Assembly: GCA_934487205.1 (NCBI GenBank)
Contig: CAKSRS010000003.1
Location: 18,711-82,710, forward strand
Direction of reading: 5' to 3'
DNA: 64,000 nucleotides
From: an uncultured Clostridia bacterium
GTDB taxonomy: Bacteria > Bacillota > Clostridia > UBA1381
Below the pieces are notes generated by a model. That model was given only the letters and a program-made list of their open reading frames with translations, did no database searches and was not told where the DNA came from. Shown one piece after another: positions 8,647-17,081 of this stretch. Both the position numbers and the translations under genes were made by a program. Each line of letters starts with the position of its first letter. Within the stretch, counting starts at the first letter, position 1.

Positions 8647-10315
8647 CTGCAATGGTCTCCTTTAATTTTGTGAGTGCGATTTTGGTTTCGGCGGTAGTTT
8701 CGCCGAGGAGTGATGCGATTTCTTGTACAATACGCATCTGCTTATCAACAACGTTATCGGCTATTTCGACCGTGTTGCGGCTGATCTGCTCCTTCTTTTC
8801 GCGTGTATGCTCTTCTTCCGTTATGTCGCGCATAATGCAGATGATAAGCTTGTAGTCCTTGTCGTAGACGATTGTCTGTTCAACATATCTTTCGTATTCA
8901 GCAAGATATGTGCGTCTGTTTTTTATGCTTCTGCCCGTGCCCAAAACGTCCATAAAGGGTTTCGGGTCGAGTACGCGGACGATTAAATCGCCCATAATAT
9001 CCTTTTTACTGCGGAGATTAATCATTTTCAGCGCCGACGCGTTAATCTGCTGGACTTCAAGCGCCTCGTTAAGCACGATGAGCCCATTCGGCGTGTTTTT
9101 AACGATTGTGTCGGAAAAGCTTTCCGCCTTATCTTTAAGGAAGGGCAGACACATGGAAATCTCCGCCTTGCCCTGAATAATGGCAACAGCCTTTTCGCGG
9201 CAAGTGTCATAGCCGCATGAACCGCAGTTCAGCTCGTCGGACGGTTTGAATTTGCCCATTTCGCGCAGGATTTTGTTAATTTCCTGTTCGGACGGCTGCG
9301 GCAGTTTTTTCTCAATCATGGTGAAGGTCTTTTTAAGTGAAAGGCTGTCCGGCTGTTCCACTTCAAAGTCCTTTTTGCCGGCAAATTCCGATACCGCCAT
9401 ATAGTCCTTTACGGGACTGCGGTGGAATTTTTCCATTACCGGTCCGCCTACGCAGCTGCCCGTGCATGCCGACATTTCGATAAAGCATTTGTGGATTTTT
9501 CCGCTTTCAATATCGCGCAGAGCTGCCATACAGTTTTCCACGCCGTCTATCGCCATATAGGTGTATTCGGGGTTGTCCTGTGCCATGGTTTTCAAAATTC
9601 CGCCCGTGGTCGGGAAAAATCGTGCTCGACTGTTTTCGTTTTCGAAAATCTCCTGTTTAAGCTCGATGTTTTCCTCTTTAAGCCATTTTGTAAGCTCGTC
9701 AAAGGTAAGAACGGCGTCGACAATGCCGCCGTAATAGTCCGCCTCGTCCTTTTTTGCAACGCACGGCCCGATAAATACGGTTTTTGCCTGCGGATTTTTG
9801 TTTTTGATTTCAAGGCAATGCGCCTGCATAGGCGAATAAATATCCGCAAGATACGGAAGTTCTGCCGGGAAATACTTTTGTATAAGAAGGTTTACCGAGT
9901 GACAGCATGATGAAATTATTATATCTCTGCCGTCCTCGTTAATCATTCTTTCGTATTCGTTTTTTACGATGGTTGCGCCGATTGCGGTTTCTTCCACATC
10001 GGCAAAACCGAGTTTTGAGAGTGCGCTGCGCATGGATTTTATCCCTACGCCTTCATAGTTTGCGATAAAGGATGGAGCAAGGCTGACGTAAACCGGCGCA
10101 CCGCTTTGTAAAAGCACTTTTACCTTTTCGGTTTCGTCAACAATTTGCTTTGCGTCCTGCGGACAGACTACGAAACATTGTCCGCAAAGGATACATTCGT
10201 TGCCTATAATATATGCCTGATTGCCCGAAAATCGAATTGACTTTACCGGACAGTGACGGATACATTTATAACAGTTTTTACAGTTTGATTTTTTTAAGGT
10301 CAGACAGTCTGCCAC
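8639..10315 (-). CDS. hydS: Sensory [FeFe] hydrogenase with PAS domain (HydS-type)
   Basis: A 558-residue protein with, in order, a 2[4Fe-4S] ferredoxin domain (cysteines 12-22 and 41-51), a reduced H-cluster domain (SSCCHS 135-140, IGPCVAKK 182-189, MSACTGSCVGG 281-291), a four-cysteine cluster motif (Cys364, 367, 372, 389) and a PAS domain (about 400-500) with a helical tail. This is the architecture of group C sensory hydrogenases, thought to sense hydrogen rather than turn it over quickly. L1 carries His-Ser where catalytic enzymes have Pro-x. The start codon is GTG with GGGGG 7 bases upstream. It sits between the two [2Fe-2S] proteins and the phosphatase, with which it overlaps. Confidence 0.88.
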   Translation of the reverse strand: MADCLTLKKSNCKNCYKCIRHCPVKSIRFSGNQAYIIGNECILCGQCFVVCPQDAKQIVDETEKVKVLLQSGAPVYVSLAPSFIANYEGVGIKSMRSALSKLGFADVEETAIGATIVKNEYERMINEDGRDIIISSCCHSVNLLIQKYFPAELPYLADIYSPMQAHCLEIKNKNPQAKTVFIGPCVAKKDEADYYGGIVDAVLTFDELTKWLKEENIELKQEIFENENSRARFFPTTGGILKTMAQDNPEYTYMAIDGVENCMAALRDIESGKIHKCFIEMSACTGSCVGGPVMEKFHRSPVKDYMAVSEFAGKKDFEVEQPDSLSLKKTFTMIEKKLPQPSEQEINKILREMGKFKPSDELNCGSCGYDTCREKAVAIIQGKAEISMCLPFLKDKAESFSDTIVKNTPNGLIVLNEALEVQQINASALKMINLRSKKDIMGDLIVRVLDPKPFMDVLGTGRSIKNRRTYLAEYERYVEQTIVYDKDYKLIICIMRDITEEEHTREKKEQISRNTVEIADNVVDKQMRIVQEIASLLGETTAETKIALTKLKETIADE

Positions 10316-10329
10316 TATAATACCCCCAA

Positions 10330-10581
10330 TTAGTTTTGTGATTTTTCCAATACGTTTTCGCGGAAAAATTCCGTAAATTTTTCGGGTGTGATGCCTGTGT
10401 ACGGAACATCATCAATTACAACCGTAACGCCTTCGCGATTACATAATCCCTTGCAAAAACAACCGGCAAGAGTAATTTCGGCGTCCAGCTTGCGGGTTTC
10501 GATTTCCTTTTGGAACAGCTCAACAAGCTGCTGCGAACCCTTTAAATAGCATGAAGAACCTATGCATATTTCGATAAGCAA
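10330..10581 (-). CDS. Thioredoxin-like [2Fe-2S] ferredoxin domain protein
   Basis: An 83-residue protein with CIGSSC near the N-terminus and CFCKGLC in the second half, giving the cysteine set of the NuoE/HndA thioredoxin-like [2Fe-2S] family. It probably carries electrons to or from the hydrogenases. The start is TTG at 10581, one base after the stop of its paralogue, without a clear ribosome binding site, so translation is probably coupled. It is a tandem duplicate of the neighbouring 80-residue gene. The cluster ligation is inferred. Confidence 0.8.
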   Translation of the reverse strand: MLIEICIGSSCYLKGSQQLVELFQKEIETRKLDAEITLAGCFCKGLCNREGVTVVIDDVPYTGITPEKFTEFFRENVLEKSQN

Positions 10582-10582
10582 A

Positions 10583-10825
10583 TTATTTCACCACACTTAA
10601 TACATTTTCCTTAAAGAAATCATCAACGTTGTCGGGCGTAACCGAGAAGAATTTATCGTCAACGGTGACGCAAACGCCGTCCTGACATCTGCCCATGCAG
10701 AAAGTTCCGGCGAGTTCAACCTTATCGCCGAGATTGTTCTCCGGAATGAGATACTGGAGCTGCTCAACAACCTGTCTCGAACCTTTGATATGACAGGACG
10801 AGCCGATACATACTGTAATTTTCAT
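10583..10825 (-). CDS. Thioredoxin-like [2Fe-2S] ferredoxin domain protein (paralogue)
   Basis: An 80-residue protein beginning MKITVCIGSSCHIKGSRQ with a second cysteine pair in TFCMGRC, the same [2Fe-2S] thioredoxin-like fold as the next gene. An in-frame ATG at 10837 would add four residues; it lies only two bases from the GGAAAGG sequence, and alignment with the paralogue favours 10825. The pair stands alone here and is not fused to a NuoF-type flavoprotein, so it probably serves the sensory or group-B hydrogenase. Confidence 0.8.
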   Translation of the reverse strand: MKITVCIGSSCHIKGSRQVVEQLQYLIPENNLGDKVELAGTFCMGRCQDGVCVTVDDKFFSVTPDNVDDFFKENVLSVVK

Positions 10826-10950
10826 AATAAAACCCATAGCCTTTCCGCCCGCTGTTTAATTTTTTTATATGCAAATCTTACCGCGGGCGGATAAGACGCA
10901 TTGACGGATATCCGCAAAGCGGCAAAGCTGCCCTGCAGATATCCGATAAA

Positions 10951-11700
10951 TTACTGATAATCCACAACGTCGATCCACGAATTTAAGAATTCGCGCTCTT
11001 TTTCGTTGCCTTTAACTGTTTGTGACGCCGCGACAATCGGCATCCATTTCTGAACATACTGCATAGCGGTGTTGCTCTTTTCGCAGAACAGTTCAAGATA
11101 TTTTCTCGCACCGGTTATGTCGCCGTCCAGCCAGAAAAGAAGGTAGGTTCTGGCAGCGTCTGCCGAGGCGTTCCCCTGCGTTGCGTGCGACCAGTCGATA
11201 ATGTACGGCGTGCCGTCCTCGGCGATGATAACATTTGACGGATTAAAGTCGCCGTGGCACAGTTTGTTGTGATTGGGCATCGTTTCAAGCCGCGTGTGCA
11301 AATCGTACCGTATCGTTGCCGAGAGGTCGGTTTGACTGATTTTGCGGTTCATTTTATCTTTCAGTTTGTTCAGCATGGGACAGGTTTTTTCGTGCATTTT
11401 CAGCTGGAGGTCGACGAACAAGTTCATGTATTCGTCCTTTTTGTCGGGGCTGTCGTGCATAAGCTGAGCGAGCGTCTGTCCCTTGATATAGGTCGATACG
11501 ATTGCCCATTTACCGTCTATTACGGTAACCTCTTCAACTTTCGGAATGTTCAGTCCCGTTTCCTCAACTCTTGCTTGATTCAGCGCTTCGTTTAAGATGT
11601 CCGCTTTGGAAAAATCCTCATTAAATACTTTCATGCATAAATCGCCGTCGCGGTAGACCGTTTTGTTGTTTCTTACTGCAATGATTCTGTCCAGATTCAT
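10951..11700 (-). CDS. Aminoglycoside-phosphotransferase-fold kinase
   Basis: A 249-residue protein of the APH/choline-kinase superfamily. LCHGDFNPSNVII (near 148-160) is the Brenner motif with catalytic Asp, and YIIDWSHATQGN (near 167-178) carries the metal-binding Asp. The length and spacing match small APH-like kinases often annotated as TIGR02172-like. It begins 15 bases after adhE with GGAGGG upstream and is therefore co-transcribed with the fermentative genes. Substrate is unknown; a resistance role is unlikely in this operon, and a metabolite or protein kinase acting together with the operon phosphatase is possible. Confidence 0.78.
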   Translation of the reverse strand: MNLDRIIAVRNNKTVYRDGDLCMKVFNEDFSKADILNEALNQARVEETGLNIPKVEEVTVIDGKWAIVSTYIKGQTLAQLMHDSPDKKDEYMNLFVDLQLKMHEKTCPMLNKLKDKMNRKISQTDLSATIRYDLHTRLETMPNHNKLCHGDFNPSNVIIAEDGTPYIIDWSHATQGNASADAARTYLLFWLDGDITGARKYLELFCEKSNTAMQYVQKWMPIVAASQTVKGNEKEREFLNSWIDVVDYQ

Positions 11701-11715
11701 GGTATAATTCCCTCC

Positions 11716-14424
11716 TTAACCTCTTTTTTTATTTTCGGCGTCGCGGTAAACCTGCTTGAAATCGTGTTCGCTCTTTTCGATGGCTTTTTCCGATTCCACC
11801 GATTTGATTTCTCTGTATGATTTGCCGTAGTATGCGCACAGATACATTTCCTTGATTTCGCTCATCAGCGGATAGCGCGGGTTTGCGCCGGTGCACTGGT
11901 CGTCGAATGCCTGCTCGGTCATATCGTCGAGTCTGTCAAGGAAGTCCTTTTCGTCAATTCCGTAATCCTTTATTGTCTGCTTAATGCCGACTCTTTCCTT
12001 GAGTGCATTGACGGCAGCAATAAGATTTTCCAGTTTTTCCGCATCCGTTTTTCCGCCGAGACCGAGATAATCAGCGACTTCGGCATATCTTGCGAGCGTG
12101 TGCGGGTGATCGTATTGTGAAAATGTTCCCATTTTCGCCGGTGTTTCGCTTGCGTTAAAGCGCAGAACATATTCAATCATCAGCGCATTTGCAACGCCGT
12201 GCGGCAGATGGTGGAATGCGCCGAGCTTGTGCGCCATGGAGTGGCATACGCCCAGGAATGCATTTGCAAATGCCATACCCGCCATGGTTGCCGCATTTGC
12301 CATTTTTTCTCTTGCTTTAACGTTTGTCTGACCGTTGTCATATGCCTCGGGCAGGTACTCAAAAATTGTCTTGAGCGCCTTCAGTGCAAGACCGTCGGTA
12401 TAGTCGGTTGCCATCATGGACGCATATGCCTCAAGCGCGTGCGTTACCGCGTCGATACCCGATGCCGCCGTAAGTCCCTTCGGTGCAGACATATGGAAGT
12501 CGGTATCGATTATTGCCATTTTCGGCAGAAGTTCGTAGTCGGCAAGCGGATATTTTATGCCGGTTTTTTCGTCGGTGATAACCGCGAACGGCGTAACTTC
12601 CGAGCCGGTTCCGGCAGAAGTCGGGATTGCGATAAAGTATGCCTTTTCGCCCATTTTCGGGAAGGTGTACACTCTCTTTCTTATATCAATAAAGCGCATT
12701 GCCATATCCATAAAGTCCGCCTCAGGGTGTTCGTAAAGAACCCACATAATTTTTCCGGCGTCCATAGCGGAACCGCCGCCGAGCGCGATGATTGTGTCCG
12801 GCTTGAATGCAGACATCTGCTTTGCACCCTCCATTGCGGACGCAAGCGTCGGGTCGGGCGCTACGTTAAAGAAGGTTTCGTGTACGATACCCATTTCGTC
12901 CAGTTTGTCGGTAATCGGCTTTGTGTAGCCGTTTTCATACAGGAATTTATCCGTTACAACGAAGGCTCTTTTTTTGCCCATAACCGTTTTCAGCTCATCG
13001 AGAGCAACGGGCAGACAGCCCTTCTTGATATATACCTTTTCAGGCGCTCTGAACCACAGCATATTTTCCCTTCTTTCCGCAACAGTTTTGATATTGATAA
13101 GGTGCTTTACGCCGACGTTCTCCGAAACGGAGTTTCCGCCCCAGCTTCCGCAGCCGAGCGTGAGTGACGGTGCAAGCTTGAAGTTGTACAAATCGCCAAT
13201 ACCGCCGTGCGATGAAGGCGTGTTAACAAGAATACGGCAGGTTTTCATTCTTTCGGCAAATTCCGCAAGTTTTTCCTGCTGCGTCGCGGTGTCGAGGTAG
13301 ATGGACGAAGTGTGGCCGTAGCCGCCGTCGGCTATAAGGTGCTCCGCCTTGGAAAATGCGTCCTCAATATCCTCCGCCTTGTACATTGCAAGCACGGGCG
13401 AAAGTTTTTCGTGCGCAAATTCTTCCGAAAGCTCAACCGACTGAACTTCGCCGATAAGGATTTTTGTGGTTTCCGGTACTTTTACGCCGGCAAGCGCCGC
13501 AATTTTATACGCCGGCTGACCGACGATTTTTGCGTTCAATGCGCCGTTTATAATTATGGTTTTGCGAACTTTTTCCGTTTCGTCCTTTTTTAGGAAGTAA
13601 CAGCCGCGGTCTGAAAATTCGCGTTTAACTTCATTATATATATTCTTATGCACGATAACCGATTGCTCCGACGCGCAAATCATGCCGTTATCGAAAGTTT
13701 TGGAATGGATAATCGAGTTCACGGCAAGAATAATGTCGGCGGTCTCGTCGATAATGGCGGGAGTGTTTCCCGCGCCTACGCCGATTGCCGGTTTGCCGGA
13801 AGAATATGCGGCTTTAACCATGCCGGGGCCGCCTGTTGCCAGAATTATGTCCGCCTCTTTCATAAGGAGGTTTGTCATTTCAAGGCTCGGCGAGTCAATC
13901 CAGTTTATGATGCCCTCGGGTGCGCCGGCTTTTACGGCTGCGTCAAGCACGATTTTTGCCGCGGCGATGGTGCTCTGTTTCGCTCTCGGGTGCGGCGAAA
14001 TAATAATCGCGTTGCGCGTTTTAAGCGCCAAAAGACATTTGAATATAGCCGTCGATGTCGGGTTCGTGGTCGGGATAACCGCCGCGATTACGCCGATCGG
14101 TTCGGCAATTTTTTTGATTCCGTATGCCGTGTCTTCTTCAATAACACCGCATGTTTTTGTGTTTCGGTATGCGTTGTAAATGTATTCGGACGCATAGTTG
14201 TTTTTAATAACCTTGTCCTCAATAACGCCCATGCCCGTTTCTTCCACAGCCATTTTCGCAAGAGGTATTCTCTGCTTGTTTGATGCAGACGCGGCGGCAA
14301 AAAAGATTTTGTCCACCTGTTCCTGCGTGTAGGACGCAAATTTTTTTTGCGCCGTCCTGATGTCGGCAAGAGCCTTCTCCAGAGATTCTACTCCGTCAAT
14401 GATTTTTCTTTCATTTTCCATCAT
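11716..14424 (-). CDS. adhE: Bifunctional acetaldehyde-CoA/alcohol dehydrogenase AdhE
   Basis: A 902-residue full-length AdhE. The N-terminal aldehyde dehydrogenase half contains IGVGAGNTPA and GMICASEQ with catalytic Cys250. The C-terminal iron-dependent alcohol dehydrogenase half contains ALGGGSAMDAGK, GIDAVTHALEAY and HSMAHKLGAFHHLPHG, which supply the Asp and His iron ligands. It reduces acetyl-CoA through acetaldehyde to ethanol and regenerates two NAD+ during fermentation. GGAGG lies 6 bases before the ATG. It leads the operon that continues into the kinase, [2Fe-2S] proteins and hydrogenases; its promoter carries a Rex-like palindrome, which fits NADH-controlled expression. Confidence 0.95.
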   Translation of the reverse strand: MMENERKIIDGVESLEKALADIRTAQKKFASYTQEQVDKIFFAAASASNKQRIPLAKMAVEETGMGVIEDKVIKNNYASEYIYNAYRNTKTCGVIEEDTAYGIKKIAEPIGVIAAVIPTTNPTSTAIFKCLLALKTRNAIIISPHPRAKQSTIAAAKIVLDAAVKAGAPEGIINWIDSPSLEMTNLLMKEADIILATGGPGMVKAAYSSGKPAIGVGAGNTPAIIDETADIILAVNSIIHSKTFDNGMICASEQSVIVHKNIYNEVKREFSDRGCYFLKKDETEKVRKTIIINGALNAKIVGQPAYKIAALAGVKVPETTKILIGEVQSVELSEEFAHEKLSPVLAMYKAEDIEDAFSKAEHLIADGGYGHTSSIYLDTATQQEKLAEFAERMKTCRILVNTPSSHGGIGDLYNFKLAPSLTLGCGSWGGNSVSENVGVKHLINIKTVAERRENMLWFRAPEKVYIKKGCLPVALDELKTVMGKKRAFVVTDKFLYENGYTKPITDKLDEMGIVHETFFNVAPDPTLASAMEGAKQMSAFKPDTIIALGGGSAMDAGKIMWVLYEHPEADFMDMAMRFIDIRKRVYTFPKMGEKAYFIAIPTSAGTGSEVTPFAVITDEKTGIKYPLADYELLPKMAIIDTDFHMSAPKGLTAASGIDAVTHALEAYASMMATDYTDGLALKALKTIFEYLPEAYDNGQTNVKAREKMANAATMAGMAFANAFLGVCHSMAHKLGAFHHLPHGVANALMIEYVLRFNASETPAKMGTFSQYDHPHTLARYAEVADYLGLGGKTDAEKLENLIAAVNALKERVGIKQTIKDYGIDEKDFLDRLDDMTEQAFDDQCTGANPRYPLMSEIKEMYLCAYYGKSYREIKSVESEKAIEKSEHDFKQVYRDAENKKRG

Positions 14425-14479
14425 GATAAACCTCCTTGTAAATCTTGGGATATACCTTTGTTATGCCGATTTCACGGCT

Positions 14480-14516
14480 TTGATAATATTTTAACATATA
14501 AATGCGCCGTTGTAAA
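14480..14516 (-). promoter_or_regulatory. adhE operon promoter overlapped by a Rex-like operator
   Basis: On the minus strand a -35 TTTACA (14516-14511), a 17-base spacer and a -10 TAAAAT (14493-14488) precede adhE. The palindrome TTGATAATATTTTAACAT at 14480-14497 covers the -10 box and matches the Rex consensus TTGTTAAnnnnTTAACAA at 12 of 14 defined positions. Rex releases DNA when NADH is high, so this would induce the operon under reducing conditions. No rex gene is in the window. Confidence 0.62.
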
Positions 14517-14567
14517 ATGTTTATATTATATATCGGTAATGTATTTATCGATATAACCTTGACGGGT

Positions 14568-15494
14568 TTATCGAAACAGTTCGCGCTTGGATTTGCAAAG
14601 CTCGGCGATAAATATGTTATCAAGTTCCGAAAGACGGTAATCCTTGCGGTGAATAATCAAGTCCTTGTAAGTTTTTGCATTTCCGGCGCACTTTTTTTTC
14701 ACCAGTCCGTACCGCGACAGCAAGTCCTGCGGGACGGGCGAAACCCACATAAATGTTTCGGGATTTTTGGCGAGAAGTTCAAACTGGCTTGCGCGCTCGA
14801 AAACGAATATGCGGCGGCTGACGTTGTCGGGCAGTTCCTCGCGCTTGACTTCGGCGAACGGGAGCGACGGAACGAACGGGTCGGCATGCGTGATTTCGAT
14901 GAGTTTTTCGAGGTCGGCATGCGTGATTTCGTCCTTTTCGGCAAGAACGCCGCTGCGGCTTGTTATAAGCTGGTATTTAAACTCGGTTACAAGCTCGTGT
15001 GAGAGCCCTTTTTCCTCAAGCATTTCTTTGTAATATTTGTCAAAATGTTCGGCATAACGGATTATGCCCAGGCGGTAGTCCGATTCAAGAATATTCTTGA
15101 TTGCGCGGTGTGAATTTGTCTCTTTGTAAAAAATTTCCACGTCGTTTTCACCGCGCAGCGACAGCGAAAAATTGGAGAATGCCTCGGAGATATAGCTTGC
15201 GCGCGGAACCGAAATCGAAAACCGCTTTTTGTTGCGCACGTTTTTCTTGAAAATCTCCTCAACCTCGTCAACCTGTTTCAAAATTTTGTCGGCATAGCGA
15301 AGAAAAATCTCGCCTTCGGGCGTTAAAATCATGCCCTTCGGTGTGCGAGTGAAAATTTCCACGCCGAGAGACGTTTCAAGCTCTTTTATCGCTCGGCTCA
15401 GATTCGGCTGATTCATCAGAAGAACCTCTGCCGCCTTGTTTATCGAACCGCATTTGGCAACCTCCGCGGCATATTTCATGTGAAGAATATTCAT
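14568..15494 (-). CDS. LysR-family transcriptional regulator
   Basis: A 308-residue regulator. The N-terminal winged helix-turn-helix (about 1-60: AAEVAKCGSINKAAEVLLMN then QPNLSRAIKELETSLG) is typical of LysR, followed by a periplasmic-binding-protein-like effector domain. The start at 15494 is chosen for CGGAG 8 bases upstream and because the LysR fold begins there; an in-frame ATG 138 bases further up has no binding site and would add a basic tail. It lies 143 bases upstream of adhE on the same strand and may regulate it; the effector is unknown. Confidence 0.87.
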   Translation of the reverse strand: MNILHMKYAAEVAKCGSINKAAEVLLMNQPNLSRAIKELETSLGVEIFTRTPKGMILTPEGEIFLRYADKILKQVDEVEEIFKKNVRNKKRFSISVPRASYISEAFSNFSLSLRGENDVEIFYKETNSHRAIKNILESDYRLGIIRYAEHFDKYYKEMLEEKGLSHELVTEFKYQLITSRSGVLAEKDEITHADLEKLIEITHADPFVPSLPFAEVKREELPDNVSRRIFVFERASQFELLAKNPETFMWVSPVPQDLLSRYGLVKKKCAGNAKTYKDLIIHRKDYRLSELDNIFIAELCKSKRELFR

Positions 15495-15904
15495 GTCAAA
15501 GTCTCCGTTCTGCCGCGCTTTGCGGCGGCGTATGCAAAAGGAGCGCACAGCTTTAAAACGATACAGTCCCCTTATTCTAATATTCAACATAATTATACTA
15601 CTTTTTACAAAATAAATCAATATCTGATTCATATAAAATATATATTAATTTTTGGACATATGAACGATAGCATAAAAGCAGAAATTGACGAAATTTATAT
15701 TTTAACAGATAAATTGCATTCAGACGGATAGGGTGAATTTGTACATTAATATAATGTATTTCTGTTTGAAAAACATAAAAGAAAAAGACAGCAGAATTTG
15801 GCTTGTTTTGGGTTGCAAATGACTTGTAATGGCAAAAAAAATAATTTACAATACAGGTAAAAGGTAAGCGGTACGGTTTATCAGAGAAAGAAAGGAGAAA
15901 AATT
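15495..15904 (+). promoter_or_regulatory. Intergenic region with promoter and palindrome for the sugar-epimerase operon
   Basis: This 410-base AT-rich gap between divergent genes holds no convincing coding frame. A -35 TTGTAA (15824-15829), 17-base spacer and -10 TACAAT (15847-15852) point to the Gfo/Idh gene. About 80 bases upstream an inverted repeat, TACATTA-ATA-TAATGTA (15742-15758), could be an operator. AAAGGAG precedes the ATG at 15905. Confidence 0.5.
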
Positions 15905-17068
15905 ATGGCAAAAGACATGTTGGACTTTAATGTTGAACAGGGCGAGAAGGAGATTGACACCGCCAAGAAACTTAAAGTCGGAATTATCGGAACGGGCTGG
16001 ATTGCGGACGCACATATTCAGCAGTATAAAAAGATGCCCGATGTGGAAATTGTAGCGGGTGCGGACTTGGTTGAAGGCAAGGCGGAAAAGTTCTTTAAGA
16101 AATGGGAAGTGGAAGGGGTGCGCTGCTATTCCGACCATAAATCAATGTTGGACGCGGAAACTGATTTGGACGCAGTAAGCATCTGTACATACAACGCCAC
16201 ACATGCGGAGTGTGCGATTTATGCGCTTAACAAGGGTGTGAACGTGCTTTTGGAAAAACCCATGTGTGTTACGACGGAAGAGGCTGCCGACATCATGCGT
16301 GCGGAGAAAAAGAGCGGAAAAATTTTGTCAATCGGTTTTCAGCCGAGACTTGACCCGAACATGATTAAGGTAAAGGATATTGTACAAAGCGGAGTTCTGG
16401 GCGAAATTTACTATATTCAGACGGGCGGCGGGAGACGGCGCGGTATCCCAACGCCTTTCGGAACAAGCTTTATTTCGAAGGATACGGGCGTTATCGGCGC
16501 AATGGGCGATATCGGCTGCTATTCGCTGGATATGGTTCTGAACGCAATCGGATATCCGAAACCGCTGACGGTATCGGGCTATACATCAAACTTTTTCGGC
16601 ACAAATCCCGAATATTACACGGTTGAAGGCAAACCTGCGGAATATGCGAAAGAATTTGGCGTGGAGGACTTTGCGGCAGGATTTATCCGTTTGGAAGGCG
16701 GCATAATTCTTGATTTCAGAATTGCATGGGCGATGCACCTCGATACGCCGGGCGATACGATTATTATGGGTAAAAAAGGTTCGCTCCGTATTCCGTCAAC
16801 CGAGTGCTGGAACGGCTCGATAGGCGGCCCTATGAAGATTTACCATGAAGTTGCGGGGAGCCAGGTGGTTACGGAAATTCCGATGATTACCGATAACGGT
16901 CCGGGTTGTTTCTATAAAAAGATACGTTCTTTTCTTGACGCAATTAAGGAGGGCGGAAAGGCGCCTGTTCCGACGTCACAGATTTTGTATAATCAGATGA
17001 TAATTGACGGAATTGTCAAGTCGGCAAAACTCGGCAAAGAGCTTAAGCTTGAAGTTCCGGAAATATGA
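15905..17068 (+). CDS. Gfo/Idh/MocA-family NAD(P)-dependent oxidoreductase
   Basis: A 387-residue oxidoreductase. The Rossmann motif VGIIGTGWIADAHI near residues 21-34 binds NAD(P), and LEKPMCVT near 118 carries the conserved EKP lysine. The family oxidises or reduces hydroxyls of sugars, inositols and glycosides. AAAGGAG precedes the ATG, and 13 bases separate the gene from the first epimerase. Together with two xylose-isomerase-like proteins it resembles inositol or 3-keto-glycoside pathways, in which a dehydrogenase makes a keto sugar that the barrels epimerise or cleave. The actual substrate is not deducible. Confidence 0.88.
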   Translation: MAKDMLDFNVEQGEKEIDTAKKLKVGIIGTGWIADAHIQQYKKMPDVEIVAGADLVEGKAEKFFKKWEVEGVRCYSDHKSMLDAETDLDAVSICTYNATHAECAIYALNKGVNVLLEKPMCVTTEEAADIMRAEKKSGKILSIGFQPRLDPNMIKVKDIVQSGVLGEIYYIQTGGGRRRGIPTPFGTSFISKDTGVIGAMGDIGCYSLDMVLNAIGYPKPLTVSGYTSNFFGTNPEYYTVEGKPAEYAKEFGVEDFAAGFIRLEGGIILDFRIAWAMHLDTPGDTIIMGKKGSLRIPSTECWNGSIGGPMKIYHEVAGSQVVTEIPMITDNGPGCFYKKIRSFLDAIKEGGKAPVPTSQILYNQMIIDGIVKSAKLGKELKLEVPEI

Positions 17069-17081
17069 GGAGGATAAGTTT

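Noticed and set aside
11254..11595. A 113-codon plus-strand frame opposite the APH-like gene
   Set aside because: Complement of the kinase catalytic region; no independent evidence.
12199..13167. A 322-codon plus-strand frame
   Set aside because: It lies entirely within adhE on the opposite strand and shows no family motif.
15660..15731. A 23-codon frame in the gap before the Gfo/Idh gene
   Set aside because: No ribosome binding site, no similarity seen, and it is upstream of the mapped promoter elements.
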